The notes: a model not told the origin generated them from the sequence alone. Shown: positions 17,601 to 25,751, numbered from the stretch's first letter. The stretch: DNA of 41,225 nt from Candidatus Saccharimonadota bacterium (GCA_017460225.1 JAFUBM010000018.1:1-41225), one strand, 5' to 3'. Numbers and translations: made by a program.

Positions 17601-18748
17601 TTCGCCGGGTTTTTGAAAGACAGACAAGTACTAGCTTGTCCGCCAAAGTTCCTACCTCCAGAAATAATCGAGCCGTTGCTCAACTTTATCTCGTTATCAT
17701 AGGACAAGTAGAAACATTTTTGCCAAGCCGTACTCGTCCCAATCGGCACTGAAACCGTATAGGTTTTAGTCGCGACGGTGGTGAACGTACTCGATTGCGA
17801 TAGGGCGCTGGCCGTAGTCTTCGAGGCACTAGAGCCCGGTTGAGAGCTCGAAGTTGAAGACGTCAGCGAATCACCCGTTGGCGAATACGCAAATTGCGGC
17901 GCCACTGCTTGAGCCGGCACGTTGTTTGTCCGGCGCAGCTTATAATAAACAGTTAAAGTATAGTTTTTCTTTAACCCCGTCCCAGTGTAAGTCGTTCCGC
18001 TTTTTGTCCACGAATCAGTTGTTCCGTGGTCCACGCTCCCCGTAAACGTCGCTTTGTCGTAAATGTCTCCCTTGACTTTGAAAGTAATCGTTACTGCGCC
18101 GTTCAAGTTAGCATTGTTCCATTGTTGCGCCCCGCAACCCGAAGAGCCGTTACACCAAAAGCTAGTCGAACCACCAGAATAAATCGTCGCCGTAGCTTTC
18201 ATATAGTTTCCATCTTGCACGGCCGCTTTTCTAAACTTGTCCACATCAAGATATACCGTCTTCGTAGTAGGCGTAGACCAAGCTCCCGGGTCATCGCCGT
18301 CATCACAAGCATAATCGCCATATTTAGTATGGTATGTTCCTCCATCCTCTTCTACGTGCCAACATCCCAGATAAGTCGGCGTTCCATAGTGCATTGAACA
18401 ACGATTATGATTGTTACCTTGCCCAACTACATTCGTCAACCAATTCACGCTGGTATACGGATTGGTATATGCATACTGCCCACCAAAATAGCCGCCAGAA
18501 TACACGTTACAGTGCATATAAAGCGTAATCGTCGAGCTCGAACCCGGATCAAGCGTAAGTTCGTAGTTAGTGCTAATTTTACCTTGACCATAGCGAGTTC
18601 TTTCGTTGCCAGAGTTTGTGTTAATCCAACAATAACCGTTCGCCTCAAACCAAGCTGAAGCATTTTCTCCTCGCTTCAAAATCGCAATCGAAAAGCTCAG
18701 AACAAATGCCAAAACCAACGCCTTTGTTAAGCTAATTGTCTTCTTCAT
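14630..18748 (-). CDS. Large secreted surface protein (1372 aa)
   Basis: Starts MKKTISLTKALVLAFVLSFS, a signal peptide ending near ASA (residues about 30-33). The body is rich in Ser, Thr, Gly, Asn and Tyr. At least three segments share a paired-Cys pattern followed by K/R-N-P or G-K-K-P (TCLSFKNP, CAIFRNP, SCVNIGKKP), suggesting repeated disulfide-bearing domains. The last 250 residues hold strands such as IRIESNIIVKNG and LVINGGIISGAIKFRRT, as in a beta-solenoid, and end YLRELAPRY without an LPxTG. The start overlaps the upstream membrane-protein gene by 17 nt. A role in host contact is only a guess. Confidence 0.8.
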   Translation of the reverse strand: MKKTISLTKALVLAFVLSFSIAILKRGENASAWFEANGYCWINTNSGNERTRYGQGKISTNYELTLDPGSSSTITLYMHCNVYSGGYFGGQYAYTNPYTSVNWLTNVVGQGNNHNRCSMHYGTPTYLGCWHVEEDGGTYHTKYGDYACDDGDDPGAWSTPTTKTVYLDVDKFRKAAVQDGNYMKATATIYSGGSTSFWCNGSSGCGAQQWNNANLNGAVTITFKVKGDIYDKATFTGSVDHGTTDSWTKSGTTYTGTGLKKNYTLTVYYKLRRTNNVPAQAVAPQFAYSPTGDSLTSSTSSSQPGSSASKTTASALSQSSTFTTVATKTYTVSVPIGTSTAWQKCFYLSYDNEIKLSNGSIISGGRNFGGQASTCLSFKNPAKSYSASFSGSTDVQMSGNQLVVTDNTSGGKKVGQTGVMTNYHREGDQTYTDNWPADANAAATFTHSITFSSTNSAIPDWYTAKVSSGKVDSPWVVQEKLDGGSWTDMSEAGTANLSSGSLTVSTLTKIENLGSSYAGKYVTYCQRLKYRPSVTYTTTADGDGYKLSTAYGDWTTGNEMCAIFRNPKWEEHEDTSTQASRVHTIQVNGETAATPQVSGAVLEGGVYDAKAVGITLLYNNTFWRTDTGYDESSTATTFSPSKGSIYTANGLNFNENFDVGVGSIGLTGLGVFYNGRVRYPSNTTVNEELIPPLNSGSTDGYALRFRANGNKDTHSIWNTNGTRSQASTNLTSWTSTFDAGTNNPGGATKISLGVNPGSPGDGKYVLMAGETKDLYVGTQNCQAEWTVQYVDILRCETYSGHAQSEFPCFYDRTELASTKPTPVLAGSAAKEATSADMAHITLHRDYNFEVQSVTISEGVAGTEDVMTGDSAFSATFKIEVDREDKTKNYITDFQDPVFTKIVYVIPEGYIGENTDYIVGLTAGGGRAGAASSLCNQEIMPQLYPSGAAYARCISEAEDLSARTVNYYTNKVYGESQTCQRGTGDDVDKYCYDIEFNTSDTTFESLQIGDKVCVALAIEPLSSAGSSGYYLSRSSCVNIGKKPMMEVLGSSVMSASGVKGAVSVYNNSGTKTKYGSSVEFGIIGSGAVTNIASGLGFHKNGPTATGVDINAKICDLSLLTIANVDCLEHTDKPTLGMANIAVDSTFPYKVASRYNSSEAIKTNVVDEHTFDSYGGNGNIFSEKPIVVYSTSDIRIESNIIVKNGDYEDAKAPQIYIIAEQADTGRPAPNIYIDDSVTRIDAILVTTGYRGIGAGEVNTCAFESATGKAMVLQADLGEGVAIDTETQTEISKDNCNQQLVINGGIISGAIKFRRTIGNGGMYDTSGNLLPEEQRMGYPAEILNFRPSVYFSGYEQASGTSQPTVTYLRELAPRY

Positions 18749-19484
18749 TCGTCACTCCATCCTCTGCCCAATATGGCTCGGTTCCTTCAGTTCGCATTTT
18801 GTAACCAGTCGGATTAGCTTGAACCGTAATGTAGCCTCGTTTCAACGCTAATTCATAATACGTTTGAGCTTCTTCTGCCCTACCAAACAACGTTAGATAA
18901 TTATATAAATCATACGCCGTAAGATCACTAGGTGAAGCTTCTTCCGCTTGATAAGCTGCTAATAGAATCCGCTCCGACCAATCCTCGCCGGAGTTCTCCG
19001 CATAGGAATACAGCACGGAAGCTTCTCCAGCATAAAGTTGTGCAACCAGTTTCGGATCCGTTTCTGTACTAATCCTCTCGTCAAAGTAGCGAATCGCGGC
19101 ATACGGACCAGCTTCTGTGATGATTTTCTCTGCCTCTGCCTTTACTATGGCAATTTGATCAGAAAGTTTTTGTTGTTCCTGCCGGAGTGCAGTCTCTTGA
19201 GAAGGACTTAAAATCTCGGTTATCCTCTCCCTAAACACCGCGTAAAAGATGCCCAAGCTAGCTAGCACACAAACCACAATCCCCGCCACCATCAACCGTT
19301 TCTTCTGGAACTCCATCAACTCAATCTTGGGCTTCTTTGGCGCTTCTTCTTGCTTTTTCTCTACATGAAAAATCTTATCTGTCCGGCTCCGGCTCTTATC
19401 AATCTCCGCAGACTCATACCCCTCCGCTTTGTCCGCAAACGGATCTAGCTCGCGCTCTTTCTTCGCTCGGTTATAATCCTCCAT
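18732..19484 (-). CDS. Single-pass membrane protein with coiled-coil and TPR-like C-terminal part
   Basis: 250 residues. A charged cytoplasmic region of about 75 residues is followed by one transmembrane helix (LMVAGIVVCVLASLGIFYAV), then a coiled coil of about 40 residues. The helical C-terminal part has LYAGEASVLYSYAEN and ILLAAYQAEEASPS, resembling tetratricopeptide pairs. ATG 19484 is chosen; TATAAT at 19500-19495 with TTTACG 17 nt upstream gives at most a 4-nt leader. It is the first gene of the unit with the 1372-residue surface protein and may be part of its export or anchoring; that is inference. Confidence 0.7.
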   Translation of the reverse strand: MEDYNRAKKERELDPFADKAEGYESAEIDKSRSRTDKIFHVEKKQEEAPKKPKIELMEFQKKRLMVAGIVVCVLASLGIFYAVFRERITEILSPSQETALRQEQQKLSDQIAIVKAEAEKIITEAGPYAAIRYFDERISTETDPKLVAQLYAGEASVLYSYAENSGEDWSERILLAAYQAEEASPSDLTAYDLYNYLTLFGRAEEAQTYYELALKRGYITVQANPTGYKMRTEGTEPYWAEDGVTNEEDN

Positions 19485-19573
19485 ACTGCTTATCATTATA
19501 CCCATTTTAACCAAAACCGTAAAGTCCATTTTTCGGCTCGCCAACAAAAGACCCAAAAAATATACAAAAGCTA

Positions 19574-19602
19574 TTGCAAAATAATCATAAAAGCGTTATA
19601 AT
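19574..19602 (+). promoter_or_regulatory. Plus-strand promoter with no gene in front of it
   Basis: TTGCAA (19574-19579), 17 nt, TATAAT (19597-19602). +1 about 19609. The only annotated sequence downstream before 20197 is mazF-like, in the opposite orientation. Confidence 0.65.
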
Positions 19603-19608
19603 AGAAAC

Positions 19609-19655
19609 ATATTCGAGGATACTCGCCATCCCCTCTTCGCAAGAAGAGGGCACAT
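19609..19655 (+). ncRNA. Candidate small RNA, reading into the mazF 3' end
   Basis: Follows the promoter at 19574. Two hairpins are visible: CGAG-GATA-CTCG (19614-19625) and CCCTCTTC-GCAA-GAAGAGGG (19631-19650), the latter with a GNRA tetraloop and 8 perfect pairs. No strong T-run follows, so the 3' end is unclear and the RNA may continue antisense to the toxin gene. Confidence 0.4.
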
Positions 19656-20048
19656 TTATTTATATAGCTTGTGAAAAGCCGTCTTCACAATATTCAAATC
19701 AGATTCCGGAATACGACCAATCTTAGAGTGAAGTCTAGAGACACTCATCACTCTAGCCTGGCACACGGCGGCAAATTCACGCTTACCTAAAAACTCAAAT
19801 TCAGCATACCAAGATCCGGTCTTTTCTTGAGAAGTAAGTGGAATACCCATAAAACCAAACTTACTAAGCTTCCGCATAATCAAAACCGGCCTAGTAAAAC
19901 GCTGGCTCTTACCGTTGATCTCAACACCGATATTCTCGCCAAAACTGCACCACCAAACCTCTCCCTCAAGAATCCTTGGAGCTTTACCACTAAAATGCAA
20001 CTTCTTCTTTACTTCAATCCACTCTCCAAAATGTTTTTCTTCTTCCAT
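19656..20048 (-). CDS. MazF/PemK-like toxin-family protein, no adjacent antitoxin
   Basis: 130 residues. After a short lead the MazF/PemK beta-barrel starts: EGEVWWCSFGENIG, then FTRPVLIMRK, GFMGIPLTS, a charged strand and AAVCQARVMSVSRLHSKIG, the usual S/R-bearing strand, with a helical tail. MazF proteins are endoribonucleases. No antitoxin gene lies beside it. TATAAT at 20061-20056 lies 7 nt before ATG 20048, so the leader is 0-1 nt. A plus-strand promoter at 19574 faces its 3' end. Confidence 0.75.
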   Translation of the reverse strand: MEEEKHFGEWIEVKKKLHFSGKAPRILEGEVWWCSFGENIGVEINGKSQRFTRPVLIMRKLSKFGFMGIPLTSQEKTGSWYAEFEFLGKREFAAVCQARVMSVSRLHSKIGRIPESDLNIVKTAFHKLYK

Positions 20049-20095
20049 ACGTCCCATTATAGCATAATCAACCACAAGCCTAATAGAATCCGCTC

Positions 20096-20124
20096 TTGAA
20101 TTATCTCTAAAAATACATTATAAT
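20096..20124 (+). promoter_or_regulatory. Promoter of rpsJ
   Basis: TTGAAT (20096-20101), 17 nt, TATAAT (20119-20124). +1 about 20131, leaving a leader of about 66 nt. Confidence 0.75.
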
Positions 20125-20149
20125 ATAGATACAGCTATAACATTTATCA

Positions 20150-20185
20150 TTTCCCGAGAACTCTTGTCTCTGAGGTTACGGGAAA
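20150..20185 (+). promoter_or_regulatory. Hairpin in the rpsJ leader
   Basis: TTTCCCG (20150-20156) pairs with CGGGAAA (20179-20185), with GAGA/TCTC inside. The structure ends just before the Shine-Dalgarno AAAGGA and could control S10 translation; inferred. Confidence 0.45.
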
Positions 20186-20196
20186 GAAAGGACAAC

Positions 20197-20526
20197 ATGG
20201 CAGACAAACCTGCAAAAACCGAAGGTCTCAAGATCCGCATCCGCCTCAAGGCGTATGACCACCGCGTGATTGACCAAAGCGCCAAACAAATCGTCGATAC
20301 CGCTATCCGTACCGGCGCTACCGTCTCTGGTCCGGTGCCTCTTCCGACTAAGCGTTCCACCTTCACCGTCGTCAAATCCCCGCACGTCTACAAGACCGGC
20401 GGCGAGGCTTTTGAGATGAAAGTCCACAAACGCTTGATCGACATCAGCAACGCCACCCCTAAGACCATCGAGAGCCTCCAAAATCTCGCTCTCCCGGCCG
20501 GCGTCGACGCTGAAATCCGTATGTAA
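20197..20526 (+). CDS. rpsJ: Ribosomal protein uS10
   Basis: 109 residues with the S10 core [39 protein letters not shown] and [27 protein letters not shown] lies 4-9 nt before ATG 20197. S10 usually opens the large S10 ribosomal operon; here it stands alone and is followed by a terminator and a cell-wall operon. S10 (NusE) also partners NusG. Confidence 0.96.
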   Translation: MADKPAKTEGLKIRIRLKAYDHRVIDQSAKQIVDTAIRTGATVSGPVPLPTKRSTFTVVKSPHVYKTGGEAFEMKVHKRLIDISNATPKTIESLQNLALPAGVDAEIRM

Positions 20527-20552
20527 TATATATTATATATATGCATAAGCCG

Positions 20553-20580
20553 AAAAACCTGTGCAAACCGCAGGTTTTTT
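20553..20580 (+). terminator. Terminator of rpsJ, overlapping the cell-wall operon promoter
   Basis: AAAAACCTG (20553-20561)/CAGGTTTTT (20571-20579) with a 9-nt loop and a T-run. The weak -35 of the next promoter falls in the loop. Confidence 0.8.
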
Positions 20581-20588
20581 GGTATACT
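20560..20588 (+). promoter_or_regulatory. Leaderless promoter of the cell-wall operon
   Basis: -10 TATACT (20583-20588) ends 6 nt before ATG 20595. The -35 region TGTGCA lies 17 nt upstream within the terminator loop and is weak. Confidence 0.6.
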
Positions 20589-20594
20589 AGAGAT

Positions 20595-21866
20595 ATGACA
20601 AAAGCCGCGCGCTTAAAGAAGCGTTTTTATTTTATCGTCGCCTCTTATTTTCGATTTTTTGCCAACTTTTCGCTCAAGCGTTGGCATCCCCGGATTATCG
20701 CCCTGACTGGTTCCGCCGGCAAGACTACCATGCTCCATCTCGTGGAGTTTGAGTTAGGCGCCCAGGCCCATTATTCCCACGATGCCAACTCCGCCTTTGG
20801 CGTCTCCTTTGACATCCTCGGGCTCAAAGGCATCCGCGGCTCTAAGCTCCGTTGGCTCTGGCTCGGCCTCGCCGCGCCTTTCCGCGCTCTCTTCTATACC
20901 CGTAAAGAGCCGTTCTACGTCGTTGAGATTGATGCCGAGCGCCCCCGTGAGGCTGGCTTTCTCGCCGAATGGCTCCAGCCAGAGATTACTCTCTGGATTT
21001 CTCTCGGCCGCTCCCATGCCGTCCAGTTTGAGACCGAAGTCCGCGAGGGCAAGTTCTCCGATCTAGACGCCGCCATCACCGACGAATTTGCCAAGCTCCC
21101 CGAGCATACTCAGTGTCTCGTCTTCATCGACGGGGACAATCCTCTGATGGTCCGCGCTACAACCGGCATCTCCGCCCGCGTCAACGCCTACCACAAGTCC
21201 GACATCGTCAAATACATCGTCTACCCTACCCGCACGGATTTTGGCACTATGTCTACCACTTTCCACTTTGCCTCTCCTCAGCCACGCGACCTCTCTATCC
21301 AGCTCCTCATGCTCCGCGACTTGATGAAATATCTCAAAATCCCGCTCAAGACTGACTTCTCTGCCCTCCCGCTCCCGCCGGGCCGCTCCAGCTTCTTTGA
21401 GGGCAAACACGGTCTAAAGCTTATCGACTCTTCCTACAACGCCCACATGATTTCTATGCAATCTATCCTCGAGATGGCCAAATCTCTCCATGCTTCGCAC
21501 AAATGGCTCGTGATTGGCGACATCGTCGAGCAGGGAGAAATCACCGACGTCGAGCACCGTCGTCTTGCCGAGTTAATCGCCGACGTCCGCCCGGAAGAAA
21601 TCATCCTTGTTGGCCGCCGGACCAAAGAATTCACCGCTCCCCGCCTCAAAGAACTCGGCTTCTCCCCAAAGACCACTTTAGACCCCAAAAAGGCTCTCGC
21701 CTACATCGAAAAGCACGCCACAGGCCGCGAGACCCTTATCTTCAAGGGTTCTCAATACTTAGAATGGATTGTAGAAAAGCTCCTAGCCGACCCCGCCGAC
21801 GCAAGCAAACTCTGTCGTCGCGAGCCCGCCGCACGCAAACGTCGTAAACTCCACGGATTAGACTAA
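20595..21866 (+). CDS. MurF-like Mur ligase
   Basis: 423 residues. After a basic, partly hydrophobic N-terminus, the Mur ligase P-loop [10 protein letters not shown] (about residues 36-45) is followed by the central ATPase domain. The C-terminal domain has [21 protein letters not shown] (compare MurF DxYNANxxSM) and [19 protein letters not shown]. The typical MurF N-terminal UDP-binding domain is missing, so the substrate could be other than UDP-MurNAc-tripeptide. It is the first gene of the operon 20595-25749, with a leaderless promoter. Its stop overlaps the next ATG by one base. Confidence 0.8.
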   Translation: MTKAARLKKRFYFIVASYFRFFANFSLKRWHPRIIALTGSAGKTTMLHLVEFELGAQAHYSHDANSAFGVSFDILGLKGIRGSKLRWLWLGLAAPFRALFYTRKEPFYVVEIDAERPREAGFLAEWLQPEITLWISLGRSHAVQFETEVREGKFSDLDAAITDEFAKLPEHTQCLVFIDGDNPLMVRATTGISARVNAYHKSDIVKYIVYPTRTDFGTMSTTFHFASPQPRDLSIQLLMLRDLMKYLKIPLKTDFSALPLPPGRSSFFEGKHGLKLIDSSYNAHMISMQSILEMAKSLHASHKWLVIGDIVEQGEITDVEHRRLAELIADVRPEEIILVGRRTKEFTAPRLKELGFSPKTTLDPKKALAYIEKHATGRETLIFKGSQYLEWIVEKLLADPADASKLCRREPAARKRRKLHGLD

Positions 21867-22561
21867 TGACCAAAAAATCCTCACACACCCTCTACCTCAT
21901 CCACGGCTGGACCTACACGGTTGAGCCTTGGGCTCAGACACTCGCGCTTCTAGAAAAATCCGGCGTTAAGGTCAATCTCCTCCGCGTCCCCGGCCTTACA
22001 TCTCCCTCCCAACGCGCCTGGACTATCGAAGAATACCTCAACTGGGCCGACGAACAAATCCCCGACGGTGCCATCGCCCTTGGCCATAGTAACGGCGGCC
22101 GCATCCTGCTCAATCTCTGTGCCGAGCGTCCGGACAAGCTCAAACACCTCATCTTGCTTAGTTCCGCCGGTGTCTACGAGCCGTCTAAAAAACGCAGTGT
22201 CTTGCGCGCCATCTCCAAGCTCGCCTCGCCGCTCAAACGCCTCCCGCTCCTGCGCAAAGCTTACCACAAGCTCATCGGCGCTAGCGACTACTCCCGCGCT
22301 CCCGAGAATATGAAAGCCACTCTTGCTCATCTACTCGACAGCGACCGCTCGCTCGACCTCTCAAAGGTCTCTACCCCCGCCTCTATTCTCTGGGGCGAAG
22401 AAGACACTATTACTCCCCCGCGCCAAGCCCGCAAACTCCACGCTTCTCTTAAACACTCCACCCTAGAGTTTTTCCCTGGCTGGAATCACGCCCCCTATAT
22501 CAACCACCCAGACGAGCTCGCCGCCGCCATCCTTAAAGTCTTAGACAAGGTGGACGCATGA
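21866..22561 (+). CDS. Alpha/beta hydrolase
   Basis: 231 residues with the complete alpha/beta-hydrolase layout: oxyanion strand YLIHGWTYT, nucleophile elbow GHSNGG, acid in WGEEDTITPP and histidine in GWNHAPYINHP. There is no signal peptide, so it is cytoplasmic. Substrate unknown. Its place between a Mur ligase and an aminotransferase suggests a cell-wall or envelope-precursor role. It ends in TGA overlapping the next start (ATGA), evidence that TGA is a stop here. Confidence 0.85.
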   Translation: MTKKSSHTLYLIHGWTYTVEPWAQTLALLEKSGVKVNLLRVPGLTSPSQRAWTIEEYLNWADEQIPDGAIALGHSNGGRILLNLCAERPDKLKHLILLSSAGVYEPSKKRSVLRAISKLASPLKRLPLLRKAYHKLIGASDYSRAPENMKATLAHLLDSDRSLDLSKVSTPASILWGEEDTITPPRQARKLHASLKHSTLEFFPGWNHAPYINHPDELAAAILKVLDKVDA

Positions 22562-23697
22562 TTTTCCTCGGTCTCGCTTCCAACTATTCCGCCCGCGACA
22601 TCTGGCGCCACTCCTTTACACTCGGCTCCCGCCGCGATTATCGTCGTCTAGAGCTCGCCCTCGCCTCCCGTTACGGCGCTACCCTAGCCAACACCTCTCT
22701 CGTCTTCTCTGGCCGCACTGCTATCTATCTCGCTCTCCAGAGCTTTATCGAGTCCGGCCGGCTCAAGCCCGGAGACCACGTCGCCCTAAACGCCTTTACT
22801 TGCCATGCCGTAGTCGAAGCCATCCGCCGCGCCAAGCTCACTCCAGTCTTTGTCGACCTCGCCCCCCGCTCTCCGGATTACTCCGCCGCGGCGCTCGCCG
22901 AGAAATGCCAGCAAGATAAACGCCTCCGCGCTTTCATCCTTCAAAACACCTTTGGCAACCCCGTCGACATCGCCGCCTTTGAGGCAGTCAAACGCCAATA
23001 CGGTCTCCTCCTTCTCGAAGACCTTGCCCACTGCGCCGGGCGCCACTATCCAGACGGCCGAGAAATCGGCACCGTCGGCGAAGCCGCCTGTCTCTCCTTT
23101 GGCAAGGGTAAAGCTATCGACACCATCCACGGCGGCGCCGTCCTCTTGCGCGACCCAACCCTCCGCCTGCCCAAAACTTTTGACAAATCCGCTTTCTGCC
23201 GCAGACAGCACACCGGCGGCGACCCGCCTCGTGCCTCCTGGTACCCGCTCTTTGGCGCTATCGCTCGCGGCCTGGCTCATCTCCATCTCGAGAAGCCTTG
23301 GCTTTGGCTTCTTCTAAAACTCCACTGGATTGAACGTTCCGCCGATACCAAACTTCGCACGGACAAAACCATTACCGTCTGGCAGGCCAAGCTTGCCCTC
23401 CGCCAGCTCGCCCATCTGCCGGACAAGCCTCTCCGCGAGTATTATCTCATCGACCATCGCGACGAATGTCTCAAACATCTCCGCCAAAAAGGCTACCGCC
23501 TAGAGGAGTTTTGGTACGAAGTACCCGTCGCCCCCACGCGCTACTATACAGACGTCCACTTCCCAGAAAAGGACTGCAAAAACGCCGTCTTCTTTGCCGC
23601 CCATGTCATCAACCTCCCCACCTGGTATCACGATAAAAAACACCAGAAACAAATCGCCGATGCGCGCAAACTTATCAAAACTTACGAGGTACGCTAA
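22558..23697 (+). CDS. DegT/DnrJ/EryC1-type PLP aminotransferase
   Basis: 379 residues of the sugar-aminotransferase family. Landmarks: SGRTAIYLALQSF, HVALNAFTCHAVVEAI, PVFVDLAPRSPDY, LLEDLAHCAG with the PLP-pyridine Asp, and CLSFGKGKAIDTIHGGAV, where the Lys after SFG forms the internal aldimine. Members usually aminate a nucleotide-linked keto-sugar. Here the context is cell-wall synthesis, so an amino sugar of the envelope is plausible but unproven. 4-nt overlap with the hydrolase and 1-nt overlap with the next gene. Confidence 0.85.
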   Translation: MIFLGLASNYSARDIWRHSFTLGSRRDYRRLELALASRYGATLANTSLVFSGRTAIYLALQSFIESGRLKPGDHVALNAFTCHAVVEAIRRAKLTPVFVDLAPRSPDYSAAALAEKCQQDKRLRAFILQNTFGNPVDIAAFEAVKRQYGLLLLEDLAHCAGRHYPDGREIGTVGEAACLSFGKGKAIDTIHGGAVLLRDPTLRLPKTFDKSAFCRRQHTGGDPPRASWYPLFGAIARGLAHLHLEKPWLWLLLKLHWIERSADTKLRTDKTITVWQAKLALRQLAHLPDKPLREYYLIDHRDECLKHLRQKGYRLEEFWYEVPVAPTRYYTDVHFPEKDCKNAVFFAAHVINLPTWYHDKKHQKQIADARKLIKTYEVR

Positions 23698-24692
23698 TGG
23701 AAGAGACTTGGACCAAAATCTTACAAGCCAACCCCGAGTATAATTTTCTCCAAAGCCCGCTCTGGGCGGAGATGAACCGCCAGCTCGGGCACAAGCTCGT
23801 CGTCCGGACTTTTGAGGACCGCGCGCTTTATCTCGGCATCGTCAAAGACGCCAAACGCGGCCGCTATCTCGAGATTCCGGCCGGCCCCGTCCTCGACTGG
23901 ACCGATCAGTCGCTCGTCCAGACCGTCTTCTCTAGCATTGTCAAAGAAGCTCAGGTAGAAAAATGCGTCTTTATCCGGTTCCGCCCCCAGCTCACCGCTA
24001 CGCCCGACCACCAAAAGCTCGTCCGCACTCTCTCCGGTTCCTTCAATCTCCGCCTCGCTCCGATGCATCTCCACGCCCAAAACACCGTCATCTTAGACCT
24101 GCAAAAGTCCGAGGAAGAGTTACTGATGGCGATGCGCCGCCAGACTCGCTACGAAGTCCGCCGCGCCGAGAAGCTCGGGCTTAAGGTCTCGGAAGATTCT
24201 TCCGAAGCCGCCTTCCGCGAGTTCCATCGCGTCCAGTCTGAGACCGCCAAACGCCAAGGTTTCATCCCGCCGTCCGAGAGGGAATTGCTTGCCGAACGCG
24301 CCGCTTTCTCGCCAGATCATCTAAAGTTGTACAAGGTCACGACCGAAGTAGGCGAGCCGGTCGCCTACGGGCTGATCTTAGCCTATGGTACCGAAGCCGC
24401 CTACTTTGAGGCCGCCTCTACCGAGCTTAACCGCAAGCTCCCCGGCGCCTACGCTCTCCTCTGGCGTGCCATCCGCGATCTTAAAGCCGCCGGCTATACG
24501 CGGTTTAATCTCTGGGGGATTGCCCCGCCCGGCACCGAACACCATCGCTACTCCGGCGTCACGACCTTTAAGACCGGCTTTGGTGGCGAGATTGTCGAAT
24601 ATCTTCCCGCCGAAGACATCGTACTAAACAAACTGCGCTACAAACTCGACGAACTCGTCGAAACCGCCCGCAAGAAAAAAAGGAATCTATAA
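23697..24692 (+). CDS. FemAB-family peptidyltransferase (first copy)
   Basis: 331 residues of the Fem family, which uses aminoacyl-tRNA to add bridge residues to peptidoglycan stems. Seen: NFLQSPLWAEM near the start, the two GNAT-like halves, EEELLMAMRRQTRYEVRRAEK, the AYGLILAYG strand, and the C-terminal FNLWGIAPPG...FKTGFGGEIVEYLPA block typical of FemX/MurM relatives. There is no obvious coiled-coil arm. It is paralogous to the next gene across its whole length. The acceptor and tRNA are unknown. Confidence 0.85.
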   Translation: MEETWTKILQANPEYNFLQSPLWAEMNRQLGHKLVVRTFEDRALYLGIVKDAKRGRYLEIPAGPVLDWTDQSLVQTVFSSIVKEAQVEKCVFIRFRPQLTATPDHQKLVRTLSGSFNLRLAPMHLHAQNTVILDLQKSEEELLMAMRRQTRYEVRRAEKLGLKVSEDSSEAAFREFHRVQSETAKRQGFIPPSERELLAERAAFSPDHLKLYKVTTEVGEPVAYGLILAYGTEAAYFEAASTELNRKLPGAYALLWRAIRDLKAAGYTRFNLWGIAPPGTEHHRYSGVTTFKTGFGGEIVEYLPAEDIVLNKLRYKLDELVETARKKKRNL

Positions 24693-24696
24693 CACT

Positions 24697-25749
24697 ATGG
24701 AGTTTAAGACCAAAAGTTACAGTAACATCTCCGAGATAGTCGACGCCGGCAACCGTGAGCTTTGGGATGAGTTTATTACGTCTGACTCTTCCTCCAACTT
24801 CCTCCAATCTTGGGATTTTTACGAATTCCACGCTTCGCGCGGCAAAGACATCATCCGCCGTATCGCGCTAGACCGTTCCGGGCAGATTATCGCCGCCTAT
24901 GCTGGTGTTGTTGAGACAGCTCGTCGTGGCAAACACCTCGCCATCGCCGGCGGCCCCATTCTCGACTGGGGGAATCAGTCGCTCGTCAAAGATATTTTCC
25001 GAGACATCCGCGAAGAGGCCTTTCGTCGCAACTGCGTCTTTGTCCGGGTTCGCCCTCAACTCCCGCTCTCCGACGCTTCGCTCAAGCTGATGCAAAATCT
25101 CGGGCTCAAGCGCGCGCCGATGTATCTCTCCGTCGAATACGCCGGGATTCTTAATCTAGAAAAGACCGAAGAGGAGATTCTAGCTGGCGCTTCCCAAGGC
25201 TTCCGCCGCAAGCTCCGCAAAGCCGAGAAAAACGACCTCACGGTCGAGACGTCTCAAGACGTCGAAGTTATGCGGGATTTTTGCCGTCTGGAGTCTCTTC
25301 ACGCCCAGCGCCAAGGCTACGTGGCTTTCTCTAGCGACTTCCTGACCAAACAATTTGCCGCCTTTGCTAAGAATAATGAAGTGATTATGTACACGGCCAA
25401 AAAGGACGGGGAGATTCTGGCTATGAACTTTATGATTTTCTATGGCAACGAAGCGAGCTACCACTATGGTGTCTCGAGCGAACTCGGGACCAAATACTCC
25501 GCCGCTCCGCTACTTCATCTCGAAGCGATGCGCGAGGCACGTCAGCGGGGAATCACTCGCTATAATCTCTGGGGGATCGTTGACCCAGCCGACACGTCCC
25601 ATCGTTTTTATGGTGTCTCGGAGTTTAAGCGTTCCTTTGGTTGCGAGGAGTTAAAATACACCCCGGCCCACGACCTCGTCCTAAATCCCGCCAAGTATCA
25701 GCTAACCAAGCTAATCGAGACCGCCCGCAAACGCATCCGTCACGTTTAA
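24697..25749 (+). CDS. FemAB-family peptidyltransferase (second copy)
   Basis: 350 residues, same family as its upstream neighbour: NFLQSWDFYEFH, GPILDWGNQSLVKDIF, EEEILAGASQGFRRKLRKAEK, MNFMIFYGNEASYHYG, and YNLWGIVDPA...FKRSFGCEELKYTPA. Two non-identical copies in tandem are what is seen where bridge residues are added in sequence (FemA/FemB, MurM/MurN). It starts 4 nt after the first copy and is the last gene of the operon. Confidence 0.85.
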   Translation: MEFKTKSYSNISEIVDAGNRELWDEFITSDSSSNFLQSWDFYEFHASRGKDIIRRIALDRSGQIIAAYAGVVETARRGKHLAIAGGPILDWGNQSLVKDIFRDIREEAFRRNCVFVRVRPQLPLSDASLKLMQNLGLKRAPMYLSVEYAGILNLEKTEEEILAGASQGFRRKLRKAEKNDLTVETSQDVEVMRDFCRLESLHAQRQGYVAFSSDFLTKQFAAFAKNNEVIMYTAKKDGEILAMNFMIFYGNEASYHYGVSSELGTKYSAAPLLHLEAMREARQRGITRYNLWGIVDPADTSHRFYGVSEFKRSFGCEELKYTPAHDLVLNPAKYQLTKLIETARKRIRHV

Positions 25750-25751
25750 GC

